A stretch of 64,000 nt of DNA from an uncultured Bacteroidota bacterium (lineage in GTDB: Bacteria; Bacteroidota; Bacteroidia; UKL13-3): contig CAIUDH010000088.1 of assembly GCA_903897855.1 (NCBI GenBank), forward strand, positions 1-64,000. Reading direction: 5' to 3'. A program made the position numbers and the translations under genes. Below are positions 17,874 through 26,749 of the stretch, piece by piece; the first letter of the stretch is position 1, and every line of letters starts with the position of its first letter. The notes under the pieces were generated by a model that saw only the letters and a program-made list of their open reading frames with translations, did not search any database and had not been told where the DNA came from.

Positions 17874-19376
17874 CTAAAATTTAAGCCCGATCGTCACTGT
17901 AAAGTTGGTAGCCACACTTTGGGTTTCAGAGGTGTAATACTTTGCTTGTCCTGAAGGGTTGAGCGTATAAGGGGCATAGTAGTTAGTAGCAAAGTTTTTT
18001 ACCAAGGCAGCGTCTAAAAAATAATTTCCGTTCCGTATTCCAAAGCCACAGGAAATAAAAGGAATGGAGGTTTTGAATTTAGAAGGACCTGACACTTCGG
18101 TATTATAAGGCGAACCGGTAAAGCCAACCCCTGCGCGAGCGCAATACACTTCGTCGAAGGTATATTCGGCCCCAATTCTTATGTTATTTGCGGCTCTGTA
18201 GAGGCTTCGCACTTTATTGTTCACGCCCAGAGTGAAGGTGTCAAGCGCTGAAATATTGTCGGTGCCAGAGTTTAACTTACCATCTCTATAATCGACATGT
18301 TCAAAGTCGACACTTATAAATCCTCTTTTATCATAAAGAAACGCAGCGCTTGCCGCAATTTTTCCGGGAATGGTGATAGAGTAATCATAAGTGCCATCAG
18401 GACTGCTTTTAGAGTTGCTGATATTATTGATGGTGCTACTTAAGGTACTGTTATAATTATCGGTTAAATAAATTCTTGATGGGGTGTGAAAGGCCAAGCC
18501 TAAGCGAAGATATTTCGTAGGCAAGGCAATGACTCCAATTTTTGCTCCAACGCCCGACCCGCTGGTGTTTAAATTGTTCAGGTACGATAGTTTTTGATAG
18601 CCTGCTACCGAATGACTTAATACTTCTTCGATAAAAGTATTTGCTTCCGTAAATTTCACTTTATAGAAATTTAGCGAACCTCCGATATATACTTTGTCAT
18701 CATAGTTGCCACTAATAGCAAGACTGATATCACTCATGCCACCTCCCTGTTCGATGCTGATTCGTTGACGAAGACTATACGAACTGTCATTGGTAAAATC
18801 GCTGTAATATTGATTGGCCGATCCTGATTCGTTATTAATTAAGTACTGATACCAAGCCAAGAAGGAGCCCGACGTTGATCCTAAATTGCTAGTGTCAGTA
18901 CCGTTGGCACTCTGTTCAAAATGTTGAACAATACTACTTTTGTTATTGATCCCTTCAAAATAAATTGATTTGTTGAAGTTGGCAATGCGGTTTGTTCCAA
19001 ATCCTAGGTTTACATAGCGCCAACCGGTGCTATTTCCTGTGGGCACTGCAACAGCTAAGCCAGCATTATTGATGTTTAAGTTGAATTTATTGTCGGTTTG
19101 TGTGTTGTTGATATAGAACGAATTGGTTTTTACGTTAAAGAAATTAGCGGTGATTCCCATTTCCGAGCTTCGATATCGCGCGAGGCCTGCTGGATTGGTA
19201 ACAAGGCTGCTATAGTCGGCACCCAAAGCTCCAAAGGCATTGCCACAAGCCATGCTACGAGCACTTCCAATGGCATTGGTAAAGGAGTATCGCAAGACGT
19301 CTTGTTCGTTCTGTGCCTTTACACTTATGGCGAAATGTAGCACTACGAGGGTTATTATGAGTTTAAAAAGTTTCAT
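17874..19376 (-). CDS. Outer-membrane transport protein, OmpP1/FadL-like
   Basis: A 500-residue protein with signal peptide (MKLFKLIITLVVLHFAISVKAQ) followed by R-Y-S-F-T-N-A-x-G-S-A-R-S-M-A-C-G-N-A-F, a region resembling the plug start of FadL-type proteins, then N-P-A-G-L-A-R-Y. The rest is regular beta-barrel strands ending in FTVTIGLKF with a terminal Phe. FadL relatives take up hydrophobic compounds; the substrate here is not known. It is the downstream neighbour of the low-complexity lipoprotein gene on the same strand (59-base gap) and may be co-transcribed with it. Confidence 0.85.
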   Translation of the reverse strand: MKLFKLIITLVVLHFAISVKAQNEQDVLRYSFTNAIGSARSMACGNAFGALGADYSSLVTNPAGLARYRSSEMGITANFFNVKTNSFYINNTQTDNKFNLNINNAGLAVAVPTGNSTGWRYVNLGFGTNRIANFNKSIYFEGINNKSSIVQHFEQSANGTDTSNLGSTSGSFLAWYQYLINNESGSANQYYSDFTNDSSYSLRQRISIEQGGGMSDISLAISGNYDDKVYIGGSLNFYKVKFTEANTFIEEVLSHSVAGYQKLSYLNNLNTSGSGVGAKIGVIALPTKYLRLGLAFHTPSRIYLTDNYNSTLSSTINNISNSKSSPDGTYDYSITIPGKIAASAAFLYDKRGFISVDFEHVDYRDGKLNSGTDNISALDTFTLGVNNKVRSLYRAANNIRIGAEYTFDEVYCARAGVGFTGSPYNTEVSGPSKFKTSIPFISCGFGIRNGNYFLDAALVKNFATNYYAPYTLNPSGQAKYYTSETQSVATNFTVTIGLKF

Positions 19377-19435
19377 CTTCTAGGGTCTGATTTTAGGTTT
19401 GAAATAACTTCAATGAATCTCCATTTGCACCCTGC

Positions 19436-20869
19436 TTATCGTGGGTTTTTTGAGGCGCCTCTACCACTATTACTGTTGCTTTTAGTTTCTGATCGAGAAG
19501 ATGAATTTGTTTGCTGACGAGGGGCCTCGTATCGTGGGCTTTCACTTCTGGGTTGTGTTTCATGCGAGGTTGAATTGCGCGACTGTGTTTGCTGTGTTGG
19601 CTCGTACGATCGTTCTTGATTGTATGAATTTTGATTCTGAGAGGATCCTCCACGAGTTGCGTCTTCACGAGGCTTATTCTCTTTTCTGGGAGTACTGCTT
19701 GGGGTTTCGTTTCGTGGCGTGGTGTTATTTCGAGGCGATTGATTATTTGGTGTGCTACTCGGGGTTTCGTTTCTTGGTGTTTCATTCCGAGGTGCTGCAT
19801 TTCGCGGTGTTTCATTCCTTGGAGTATAATTGGGTGTTTCGTTACGTGGTGCAGTGTTTGGAGGCGTTGTGTTACGCGGTTCTTCACGTGGGGTGGTCGT
19901 ACGAGGAGTCGTTTGTGGTTCGTTTTCGCGTGGTGAAACACGAGGGGTTGTGGTGCGGTCTGGCTGGCGCTCGGTAGGAGTGCCGGTATTGGCAGGATCG
20001 TTCGTGATTGGCCTCTTGCCGTCGGTGGTGTTCGACGGGCGTGTACCATTCGGGGTTGTAGTTGAACCTCCGGTATTGGTAGGACGGGTGTCTACGGTTT
20101 TAGTAGGATTAGCCGGACTGCGCACGGGTAGGTTATTAGACGACGTTGTACGTGGCCCATAATAGGTTCCGTTTGGATGATTGTTGGCGGTGTTTGTGGT
20201 GGATGAATGAACGTCCCAATAATCATGGTTATAGCCATAGTTATGATGGTTATGATAGCGGTAAGGGTTAGAATAATTGCCATAACCATGGCCGTAGTTG
20301 TAGGCGTTATAGCCATAGCTATAAGGGTTATAGAATCCATACCCCCCCCAACAAACCATAGGCTGGTAATAATAATTATTGTAATAATATTGAGGGTAAT
20401 AAGAAGAGTAACCCCAGGTTTGATAGTAAGGTTCATAACCCCAGCCATAACTATAGATACTGCTCCCCCAAAAATTAGGATTGTTATTATAATAGTAATA
20501 ATTGATGTATGGTGCGCTATAGAAACTAAATCCACTATAGGGGCTGTAAAATCGACGAAGACGAGATGAATACATATAGTCGTCATAGTAATCATAATCG
20601 TCATAGGAGCTACTGTTGTTGTAGTTTCGCTGCCCATACTCAGTATCATCACGTTGAGCGGTACCATTATTATTATCAGGCGTGCTGATAGATTGACGCT
20701 CTTCCTCGGCAGGTACTTCGGCGGTTACTTTTTTCTGAGTCGGTTTTGGGGTGCTCAAATCGCTATAAACATCATCTTTTACAATCGCTCGTTGGGTAGA
20801 ACATGACTGAATTACGATGGCAAAAACCGCCATGTAAATGATTTGCTGGATTCTGTGCGTGGATTTCAT
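19436..20869 (-). CDS. Low-complexity Tyr/Asn-rich lipoprotein with TPRNE repeats
   Basis: The N-terminus (to V-I-Q-S-C-S, Cys at 23) is a lipoprotein signal. Residues about 75-220 are very rich in Tyr, Asn, Gly and Ser (runs such as NYYYYNNNP, QYYYNNYYYQP). Residues about 235-440 are rich in Thr, Pro, Arg, Asn and Glu with many TPRNE/APRNE units (for example NETPRNAAPRNETPRNETP). The end is Ser/Asn/Arg rich and basic. No enzyme domain is visible; a surface-exposed adhesive or structural role is only a guess. The bias also creates long open frames on the other strand, which are not genes. Confidence 0.85.
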   Translation of the reverse strand: MKSTHRIQQIIYMAVFAIVIQSCSTQRAIVKDDVYSDLSTPKPTQKKVTAEVPAEEERQSISTPDNNNGTAQRDDTEYGQRNYNNSSSYDDYDYYDDYMYSSRLRRFYSPYSGFSFYSAPYINYYYYNNNPNFWGSSIYSYGWGYEPYYQTWGYSSYYPQYYYNNYYYQPMVCWGGYGFYNPYSYGYNAYNYGHGYGNYSNPYRYHNHHNYGYNHDYWDVHSSTTNTANNHPNGTYYGPRTTSSNNLPVRSPANPTKTVDTRPTNTGGSTTTPNGTRPSNTTDGKRPITNDPANTGTPTERQPDRTTTPRVSPRENEPQTTPRTTTPREEPRNTTPPNTAPRNETPNYTPRNETPRNAAPRNETPRNETPSSTPNNQSPRNNTTPRNETPSSTPRKENKPREDATRGGSSQNQNSYNQERSYEPTQQTQSRNSTSHETQPRSESPRYEAPRQQTNSSSRSETKSNSNSGRGASKNPR

Positions 20870-20891
20870 AACTTGTGGGATGAATTATTTT

Positions 20892-20899
20892 CAAAGTTA
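20892..20899 (-). promoter_or_regulatory. -7 element (TAACTTTG) for the low-complexity lipoprotein
   Basis: On the minus strand the sequence is TAACTTTG, placing the start near 20887 and the leader at under 20 bases. It is one half of a perfect 9-bp inverted repeat whose other half is the -7 element of proS. Confidence 0.55.
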
Positions 20900-20910
20900 A
20901 AGACTTAATT

Positions 20911-20918
20911 TAACTTTG
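20911..20918 (+). promoter_or_regulatory. -7 element (TAACTTTG) for proS
   Basis: Perfect TAnnTTTG match, about 100 bases before the proS ATG. With 20892-20900 it forms the inverted repeat CAAAGTTAA / TTAACTTTG with a 9-base spacer, so both promoters occupy the same DNA. Confidence 0.5.
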
Positions 20919-21019
20919 CAGTGTTGGTTGTAAAATAATGCGAGATTAAACAAGGTTATTAATAAATAAACATTTGTAGTGTTTCAAATAGCATACCAAT
21001 TTTATTACGAATTGTTAAT

Positions 21020-22498
21020 ATGAGTGAATTTAAGAAAGTTAGTAGGTCCGAAAATTATTCGGAATGGTACAATTACATTGTTGATGCAGCAGAATTGGCT
21101 CAACATTCGGCGGTGAAAGGATGCATGGTCATAAAGCCTTATGGCTATGCAATCTGGGAAAAAATGCAAGCCGATTTAGACCAACGTTTTAAGGCTACGG
21201 GCCATAGCAATGCGTATTTTCCGCTCTTCATCCCTAAGAGTTTGTTTGAGGCAGAAGAAAAGAATGCAGAAGGTTTTGCCAAAGAATGTGCGGTGGTTAC
21301 TCATTACCGACTTAAATCGGACCCCAATAACAAAGGGAAGCTGATTGTTGACCCCGAAGCGAAGTTAACAGAAGAGCTGGTGGTAAGACCTACCAGTGAA
21401 GCCATCATTTGGAATACCTATAGAGGCTGGATTCAGAGTTACCGCGACTTACCTATTTTAATTAATCAATGGGCGAATGTGGTGCGATGGGAAATGCGAA
21501 CACGTTTATTTCTGAGGACCACCGAGTTTTTATGGCAGGAAGGGCATACCGCTCATGCAACAAGCCAGGAAGCACTTTTTGAAACAAAGCAGATGCTGGA
21601 TGTGTATGCCGCTTTTGCTGAGAATATTATGGCCATGCCAGTGTTGAAAGGCATAAAAACGGCCAACGAGCGTTTTGCAGGGGCTGACGAGACTTTCTGT
21701 ATCGAGGCTATGATGCAGGATGGAAAAGCTTTACAGGCAGGAACTTCACATTTTCTGGGCCAAAATTTTGCTAAAGCGTTCGATGTGAAATTTACGGGTA
21801 AAGACGGGAAGCAGGATTTTGTTTGGGCTACCAGTTGGGGCGTGAGTACGCGTTTAATGGGGGCACTCATCATGACCCATAGCGATGATGAAGGATTGGT
21901 ATTGCCGCCGAAACTAGCGCCAATACAAGTGGTCATTGTTCCGATTTTTAGAAGCGATGAAGATTTAGCTGCGATCACTGTAAAAGTAGATGAAATAAAG
22001 TCAATGCTTGAAGCGAAAGGGGTGAGTGTAAAATTCGATAATCGCGACACCTTAAAACCTGGTTTTAAATTTTCTGAATGGGAGTTGAAGGGGGTGCCTG
22101 TTCGACTGGCTATCGGTATGCGCGATATTCAAAACAATACCATCGAGATTGCTCGCCGCGATACCAAATTTAAAAAGTCAACCTCGATGCAGGAGGTGGT
22201 GCCTGAAGTCGTTTCACTATTAACTGAAATTCAGGACAATTTATACCAACGTGCGTTAAATTTCAGAACCGAAAAAACGAAAGAAGTGAATTCTAAAGAA
22301 GAATTTTTACAGGTGATGGATGCCGGTGGCTTCGCCTTGGCCCACTGGGACGGCAGCAGTGAAACCGAGGAAAAGATAAAAGAAGAATACAAAGCTACCA
22401 TTCGTTGTATTCCTTTGGGTAATAAGCAAGAGGATGGCATTTGCTTTTATACAGGTAATGCAAGTAAAGAAAGGGTTGTATTTGCCAGAGCGTATTAG
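21020..22498 (+). CDS. proS: Prolyl-tRNA synthetase (archaeal/eukaryote-like type)
   Basis: Charges tRNA-Pro. At 492 residues it is the short form (ProRS type 3) without the editing insertion of the E. coli enzyme. Class II motifs are visible: V-R-P-T-S-E-A-I-I (motif 1-2 region), [20 protein letters not shown] (motif 2, about 157-176) and the C-terminal region ending in FARAY. Zinc-site cysteines of some members are only partly visible (C-I-P-L, I-C-F-Y). Stands alone with a divergent promoter. Confidence 0.97.
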   Translation: MSEFKKVSRSENYSEWYNYIVDAAELAQHSAVKGCMVIKPYGYAIWEKMQADLDQRFKATGHSNAYFPLFIPKSLFEAEEKNAEGFAKECAVVTHYRLKSDPNNKGKLIVDPEAKLTEELVVRPTSEAIIWNTYRGWIQSYRDLPILINQWANVVRWEMRTRLFLRTTEFLWQEGHTAHATSQEALFETKQMLDVYAAFAENIMAMPVLKGIKTANERFAGADETFCIEAMMQDGKALQAGTSHFLGQNFAKAFDVKFTGKDGKQDFVWATSWGVSTRLMGALIMTHSDDEGLVLPPKLAPIQVVIVPIFRSDEDLAAITVKVDEIKSMLEAKGVSVKFDNRDTLKPGFKFSEWELKGVPVRLAIGMRDIQNNTIEIARRDTKFKKSTSMQEVVPEVVSLLTEIQDNLYQRALNFRTEKTKEVNSKEEFLQVMDAGGFALAHWDGSSETEEKIKEEYKATIRCIPLGNKQEDGICFYTGNASKERVVFARAY

Positions 22499-22548
22499 CT
22501 TTAATTGTATTGCCTACCTTCGCCGCTGTTTAACTTTATTAAAATTCC

Positions 22549-23730
22549 ATGCTCTCTATCAATTCCACCTCCGAAATATTTGTTACTTGTCCGAATCGTT
22601 GTCAAGTGTATTTAACCCAAGAACTCCATGATTTGGGTTATGAAACGATCGATTCTACTCGCTCAGGTGTAACCACCAAAGGAACTTGGAATGATTGCAT
22701 TCGAATGAATTTTTACTTACGTACGGCAGCAAAAGTACTCTACAAAGTGGGTGCGTTTGATGCGGCCAATAAAGATGAGTTTTATGCCGGATGTAAAGAT
22801 ATTGCATGGGAAGACTATTTGGATAGTGACAAAGAAATAACGGTTCAATCGGTGACCAATAACGAGGAAATCGACAATACCCTATTCACGAATTTGTTAA
22901 CTAAAGATGCCATCAACGATCGTTTTAGGAGCATGCAGATGGAGCGGCTAAACAGCAGTAAAGAGGGCAAGGAGGCTGTGATATTCGCCTTTTGGAGTAG
23001 TGGTGAGGCGACACTTTACCTCGATACCAGTGGAGATACCATTGCAAAACATGGCTATCGGAAAATAAGTTTTGTGGCGCCGCTAGCTGAGGCTTTGGCC
23101 GCTTCAATTATTTACAGCACCAAATGGAAAACCGACCAGCATTTCATCAACCCAATGTGCGGTGCCGGAACATTGGCCATTGAAGCGGCTTTAATGGCCA
23201 CCAATAGAGCCAATGGTTTAATGAGAAGCAATTATAGTTTTATGCATTTTAAAGGGTATGATGAGAAGTTCTATCTTAAAATACGCGAAGAGGCGAAGAA
23301 GAATGCGATACATAGTTTAAAAGCGAAAATTATTGCTACCGATTTTAGTAATGAAGCCATTGTAAATGCGAAACGTAATGCCCAAACAGCAGGCGTAGAT
23401 CATCTCATCGAGTTTGAATTGTGTAATTTTGAGGATACGAATATTCCTGAAGGTCCTGGCGTGGTTGTTCTGAACCCTCCTTACGGATTGCGGGTGGGAG
23501 AGGAGTCGGATTTGATTCCACTTTATAAGGGTATAGGCGACTTTTTCAAAAAGAAATGCAAAGGGAAATTCGGTTATATTTTTACCGGCAATATGGAGTT
23601 GGCAAAAAAAATCGGACTGAAGGCCGCAAGAAGGATTGAGTTCTTTAATGCCACCATCGAATGCCGTAATTTAGAGTACGAGCTCTATGATGGAACCAGA
23701 GAGATGGGGAAAGTGGTGAGTGGCGAGTAG
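22549..23730 (+). CDS. THUMP-domain class I RNA methyltransferase (RlmL/YpsC-like)
   Basis: A 393-residue protein with an N-terminal ferredoxin-like plus THUMP region (about 1-150) and a Rossmann methyltransferase domain. The SAM-binding motif N-P-M-C-G-A-G-T-L-A-I-E-A (about 201-213) and the catalytic N-P-P-Y-G (about 308-312) define an N2-guanine methyltransferase of the RlmL/RlmK family, which modifies 23S rRNA. The exact target is not visible. Starts 50 bases after proS and may be read from it; a weaker -7-like TACCTTCG lies at 22515-22522. Confidence 0.92.
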   Translation: MLSINSTSEIFVTCPNRCQVYLTQELHDLGYETIDSTRSGVTTKGTWNDCIRMNFYLRTAAKVLYKVGAFDAANKDEFYAGCKDIAWEDYLDSDKEITVQSVTNNEEIDNTLFTNLLTKDAINDRFRSMQMERLNSSKEGKEAVIFAFWSSGEATLYLDTSGDTIAKHGYRKISFVAPLAEALAASIIYSTKWKTDQHFINPMCGAGTLAIEAALMATNRANGLMRSNYSFMHFKGYDEKFYLKIREEAKKNAIHSLKAKIIATDFSNEAIVNAKRNAQTAGVDHLIEFELCNFEDTNIPEGPGVVVLNPPYGLRVGEESDLIPLYKGIGDFFKKKCKGKFGYIFTGNMELAKKIGLKAARRIEFFNATIECRNLEYELYDGTREMGKVVSGE

Positions 23731-23769
23731 GGAAGAACCCATGATAAGTGTTCGAAAGAACGACCTTTT

Positions 23770-24085
23770 TTATTCCGCTCAATCCCACCATCCGAAGAAT
23801 CCGCGATTCAAACATTTGAGCACCTAATATCGTCTGAATCACAGATTGATTGGATTCATGGATTACACCGATTGGTGATGCTATGTTTTAGTTCTCTATT
23901 CATAAAAGGGGACTGTTTCAAATACCATTATTCCGCTCAATCCCAGCATCCGTAGAATCCGCGATTCAAACATTTGAGCACCTAATATCGTCTGAATCAC
24001 AGATTGATTGGATTCATGGATTACACCGATTGGTGGTGCTATGTTTTAGTTCTCTATTCATAAAAGGGGACTGTTTCAAATACTA
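23770..24085. repeat. Tandem duplication of a 158-bp intergenic unit
   Basis: Unit 1 is 23770-23927 and unit 2 is 23928-24085; they differ at four positions only. Each unit holds TGGATTCATGGATTACACCG and other short repeats of the ATT-rich type, and ends with GGGGACTGTTTCAAATAC. It fills the space between the converging genes at 22549 and 24121. It has no open frame that looks coding. Two copies only, so not a CRISPR array. Confidence 0.9.
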
Positions 24086-24120
24086 TTTTGCTTCTGTCTT
24101 GAAGAGTCGCCGCGTTACAT

Positions 24121-25026
24121 TTAATCTTCGTGACTGGCGGCAAACAAAAGTTCTTTCTCGTTTTTTGTGAGACTATCATAACCACTCTGAGAGATTTTAT
24201 CTAAAATAGAATCGATTTCCTGTTGATTTGGCCTCCCGTATCGTTGCTGTTTTGTATTCGTGTTACTTGGTTTTGGCGATTCTTTTCTATGGGTGATTTT
24301 CATCTTCGCCTTAGGCTTGAAGAGGGCGGTGAACCTGCTTATAAAATTATCGATAACCGTGTTACGGTAAATATCTCGGATATATAGATATCCAAAAATG
24401 GCACCTCCCAAATGTGCTATATGGCCGCCCCAGTTAGCCCCGTTGCTTAAGCTAAACAAATCAATCAGAAAATAAAACAAGAAGATATACTTCAGTTTAA
24501 TGTTAAAAACAATGAAACGAATCTGAAAATCGGGGAGGAGTGTTGCCGAGGCGGCCATGATGGCCATAACAGCACCTGAGGCTCCAATGGTATGTCCATC
24601 GGGGTAGGAGTGAATCGCATAACGTAGCACTTGAAAAGCCATGGTTTCTATGAGCGCACTTAAAACAATCCCTACAAAAAAGACCGTTAACAATTTCTTG
24701 CTGCCTAAATATTCTTCTAAGATGTTTCCGAAAAAATAAAGAAAAATTAAATTAAAAAAGATATGCCAGAATCCTTCGTGCAGAAAGCCATAGGTGAGTA
24801 AAGTCCAGGGTTTCCATATTAATTCCTCGAGGTGGATGGGAAGGGAGAAGAAATTGAGGACCGTGTTAAAATCCACTTTCGTGACATAACAAATTAAATA
24901 AGTGAAATTATAGCTTCCGCCGTTAATCAAGACAAAAACAATGATATTGGCCAGAATGAGTTTCGACACTACATTTTTTTGCTGATCAAAAGTGCTTTTT
25001 ATATCGCTCCAAATACTATCAATCAT
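24121..25026 (-). CDS. Rhomboid family intramembrane serine protease
   Basis: About 301 residues from the ATG at 25026 (an in-frame TTG at 25032 is the alternative). Six membrane helices with H-E-G-F-W-H-I-F-F-N in the L1/TM2 region, the catalytic Ser in G-A-S-G (Ser150) and the His in H-I-A-H-L-G-G (His205). The cytoplasmic C-terminal tail (about 230-301) ends in the conserved S-I-L-D-K-I-S-Q-S-G-Y-D-S-L motif seen on many Bacteroidota rhomboids. Second of two rhomboids in tandem, 95 bases apart; the substrate is unknown. Confidence 0.95.
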   Translation of the reverse strand: MIDSIWSDIKSTFDQQKNVVSKLILANIIVFVLINGGSYNFTYLICYVTKVDFNTVLNFFSLPIHLEELIWKPWTLLTYGFLHEGFWHIFFNLIFLYFFGNILEEYLGSKKLLTVFFVGIVLSALIETMAFQVLRYAIHSYPDGHTIGASGAVMAIMAASATLLPDFQIRFIVFNIKLKYIFLFYFLIDLFSLSNGANWGGHIAHLGGAIFGYLYIRDIYRNTVIDNFISRFTALFKPKAKMKITHRKESPKPSNTNTKQQRYGRPNQQEIDSILDKISQSGYDSLTKNEKELLFAASHED

Positions 25027-25121
25027 AAACAATGGGTTTTTTCTTAATACAAAATTAGAGAAGAATTGTTACACCTATAGACGATTGTTTCATAAAAAGT
25101 GGCAAGAAAATGCCAAAAAGC

Positions 25122-25745
25122 TCAATAGAAAGAATTTCGGTTGTTTTTATTCCAAAACAGGATGAGTATAAAACCCGCAAGCATACCACCAATATGTGCA
25201 AAATGGGCAATATTATCGGTTCCGATTAAACCAAATATTAAATCGTAGGCCCCCAGGAGTAAGGCTAAATATTTCGCTTTGATTGGAATTGGAATCGGCA
25301 TAATCATAAATTCCGAGTTGGCAAACAAAAAGCCATAGGCTACTACTAATCCTGAGATGGCACCCGAGGCTCCTATGATTGGCGACGGACTGATAAATCC
25401 TGCGAAACCCATAATCCAATGTAAAAGAAACGCACCGACGCCGCAAACAAAATAATAGAGTAAGAAACGCTGTGTTCCCCAAATACTTTCTAGTTTAGAT
25501 CCGAAAAGCCATAATCCATACATGTTTAAAAAGATATGAAAGAATCCGCCGTGCATAAACATATGCGTTATCAATTGATACCATCTAAATTCTGAAGAGA
25601 TGGGAAAATAGAGTGCAAATTTATCCTCTAAGGCTATCTCATATCGATCGCCAATAGCCATCGTGGCCAGAAAAACGATACTATTAATAATTACTAGATT
25701 AAGAACACCTTTTGAGAACCTATCCTGTCGAAACTGTTGGAGCAT
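25122..25745 (-). CDS. Rhomboid family intramembrane serine protease
   Basis: A 207-residue minimal rhomboid. H-G-G-F-F-H-I-F-L-N-M-Y-G (65-77) is the L1/TM2 motif, the catalytic Ser is in G-A-S-G-A-I-S-G (Ser128), and His184 in H-I-G-G is the base. It lacks the long tail of its neighbour. The two paralogues form an operon, this one first. The ATG is only 7 bases from the -7 element. Confidence 0.95.
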   Translation of the reverse strand: MLQQFRQDRFSKGVLNLVIINSIVFLATMAIGDRYEIALEDKFALYFPISSEFRWYQLITHMFMHGGFFHIFLNMYGLWLFGSKLESIWGTQRFLLYYFVCGVGAFLLHWIMGFAGFISPSPIIGASGAISGLVVAYGFLFANSEFMIMPIPIPIKAKYLALLLGAYDLIFGLIGTDNIAHFAHIGGMLAGFILILFWNKNNRNSFY

Positions 25746-25752
25746 AATGCTG

Positions 25753-25760
25753 CAAAGGTA
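25753..25760 (-). promoter_or_regulatory. -7 element (TACCTTTG) for the rhomboid pair
   Basis: Perfect match on the minus strand, ending 7 bases before the ATG at 25745. With the usual start about 5 bases after the element the leader would be about 3 bases. Confidence 0.6.
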
Positions 25761-25815
25761 GAATAATAAGATGTATTGCGAAGCAGGAATTGGTTTATCA
25801 TTTGCTAAAATATTT

Positions 25816-25823
25816 TATCTTTG
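25816..25823 (+). promoter_or_regulatory. -7 element (TATCTTTG) for ispH
   Basis: Perfect match; the first ATG (25830) begins 7 bases after it, so the transcript is probably leaderless or has a leader of 1-3 bases (or about 11 if the ATG at 25839 is used). Confidence 0.6.
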
Positions 25824-25829
25824 TGCTCT

Positions 25830-26678
25830 ATGCTAAATATGACCGCTACCATTGACGAAGATTCAGGTTTCTGTTTTGGGGTTACCTATGCTATTGAGAT
25901 GGCCGAAGAGGTGTTGAAGGAAGAAGGTCGCTTGTATTGTTTGGGCGATATTGTACATAATGATGAAGAGGTAAAGCGTTTGATAGAGAAGGGATTGAAA
26001 ATAATTGATACCGAAGAATTGAAGACCATTCGTGATGCAAAGGTTTTGATACGTGCCCATGGCGAGCCACCAGAGACCTATATGACAGCGCTAGCCAATA
26101 ATATCGAGCTCATCGACGCCAGCTGCCCGGTGGTGTTGAAATTGCAAAACAGGGTGAAGGAGTCATTTGATGATGATAAGGCTCCAATACTTATTTACGG
26201 CAAGCATGGGCATGCGGAGGTTAAAGGACTTCTGGGGCAAACCTTAGGTGAGGCTAAAGTGTTTACCAATCAAGAGGAGCTGGACCAGCTCGACTTGCCA
26301 CATAAGGTGAAATTGTTCAGTCAGACTACCAAGAGCACCAAGTCGTTGTATGGATACCGTGACTACTTAAAGGCCAAAGGCCATGAAGTTGAATTCAACG
26401 ATACGATATGCAGGCAAGTAAGTAATAGGGATGTGCATTTGCAGGAGTTTGTCAAGAAATTTGATGTTGTTATTTTTGTTGCAGGTACCAAATCTTCGAA
26501 TGGAAAGATACTGTATGATGTATGTAAACTCTACAACGATAACTCCTATTTTGTATCCAATGCAAGCGAATTGAACTCGTCGTGGTTTAAAGCAAATTAC
26601 AATGTTGGGATCTGTGGAGCCACTTCAACCCCTTTTTGGCAGATGCGTGAAGTGCAAGAAGCAATTGAAAAGATTTGA
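25830..26678 (+). CDS. ispH: 4-hydroxy-3-methylbut-2-enyl diphosphate reductase
   Basis: Last enzyme of the MEP isoprenoid pathway, making IPP and DMAPP; a 4Fe-4S enzyme. The three cluster cysteines lie in F-C-F-G-V, S-C-P-V-V and I-C-G-A-T-S-T. His motifs G-D-I-V-H-N and R-A-H-G-E, and the catalytic Glu region near H-G-H-A-E, are present. Length is 282 from ATG 25830, near normal. The upstream TTG (25821) lies inside the -7 element and cannot be the start. Confidence 0.96.
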   Translation: MLNMTATIDEDSGFCFGVTYAIEMAEEVLKEEGRLYCLGDIVHNDEEVKRLIEKGLKIIDTEELKTIRDAKVLIRAHGEPPETYMTALANNIELIDASCPVVLKLQNRVKESFDDDKAPILIYGKHGHAEVKGLLGQTLGEAKVFTNQEELDQLDLPHKVKLFSQTTKSTKSLYGYRDYLKAKGHEVEFNDTICRQVSNRDVHLQEFVKKFDVVIFVAGTKSSNGKILYDVCKLYNDNSYFVSNASELNSSWFKANYNVGICGATSTPFWQMREVQEAIEKI

Positions 26679-26734
26679 TGCTGTATCCTTATAATATCCC
26701 CCATTTAGCAATTTTTATTTACGTTGATATAGTT

Positions 26735-26742
26735 TAAATTTG
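26735..26742 (+). promoter_or_regulatory. -7 element (TAAATTTG) for the ccm cluster
   Basis: Perfect match, seven bases before the ATG of ccmC at 26750; again a near-leaderless transcript is predicted. Confidence 0.5.
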
Positions 26743-26749
26743 CAACTCA

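Noticed and set aside
19393-20667. Long open frames in other reading frames across the Tyr/Asn-rich lipoprotein gene
   Set aside because: They arise from the extreme composition bias of the lipoprotein gene; their products are low complexity with no domain, and the sense frame has a lipoprotein signal and a promoter.
23645-23842. Small antisense open frame overlapping the end of the THUMP methyltransferase gene and the 158-bp repeat
   Set aside because: It crosses into the repeat and has no start context or recognised product.
23770-24085. Possible CRISPR array
   Set aside because: Only two 158-bp units with no short repeat-spacer pattern and no cas genes; it is a simple tandem duplication.
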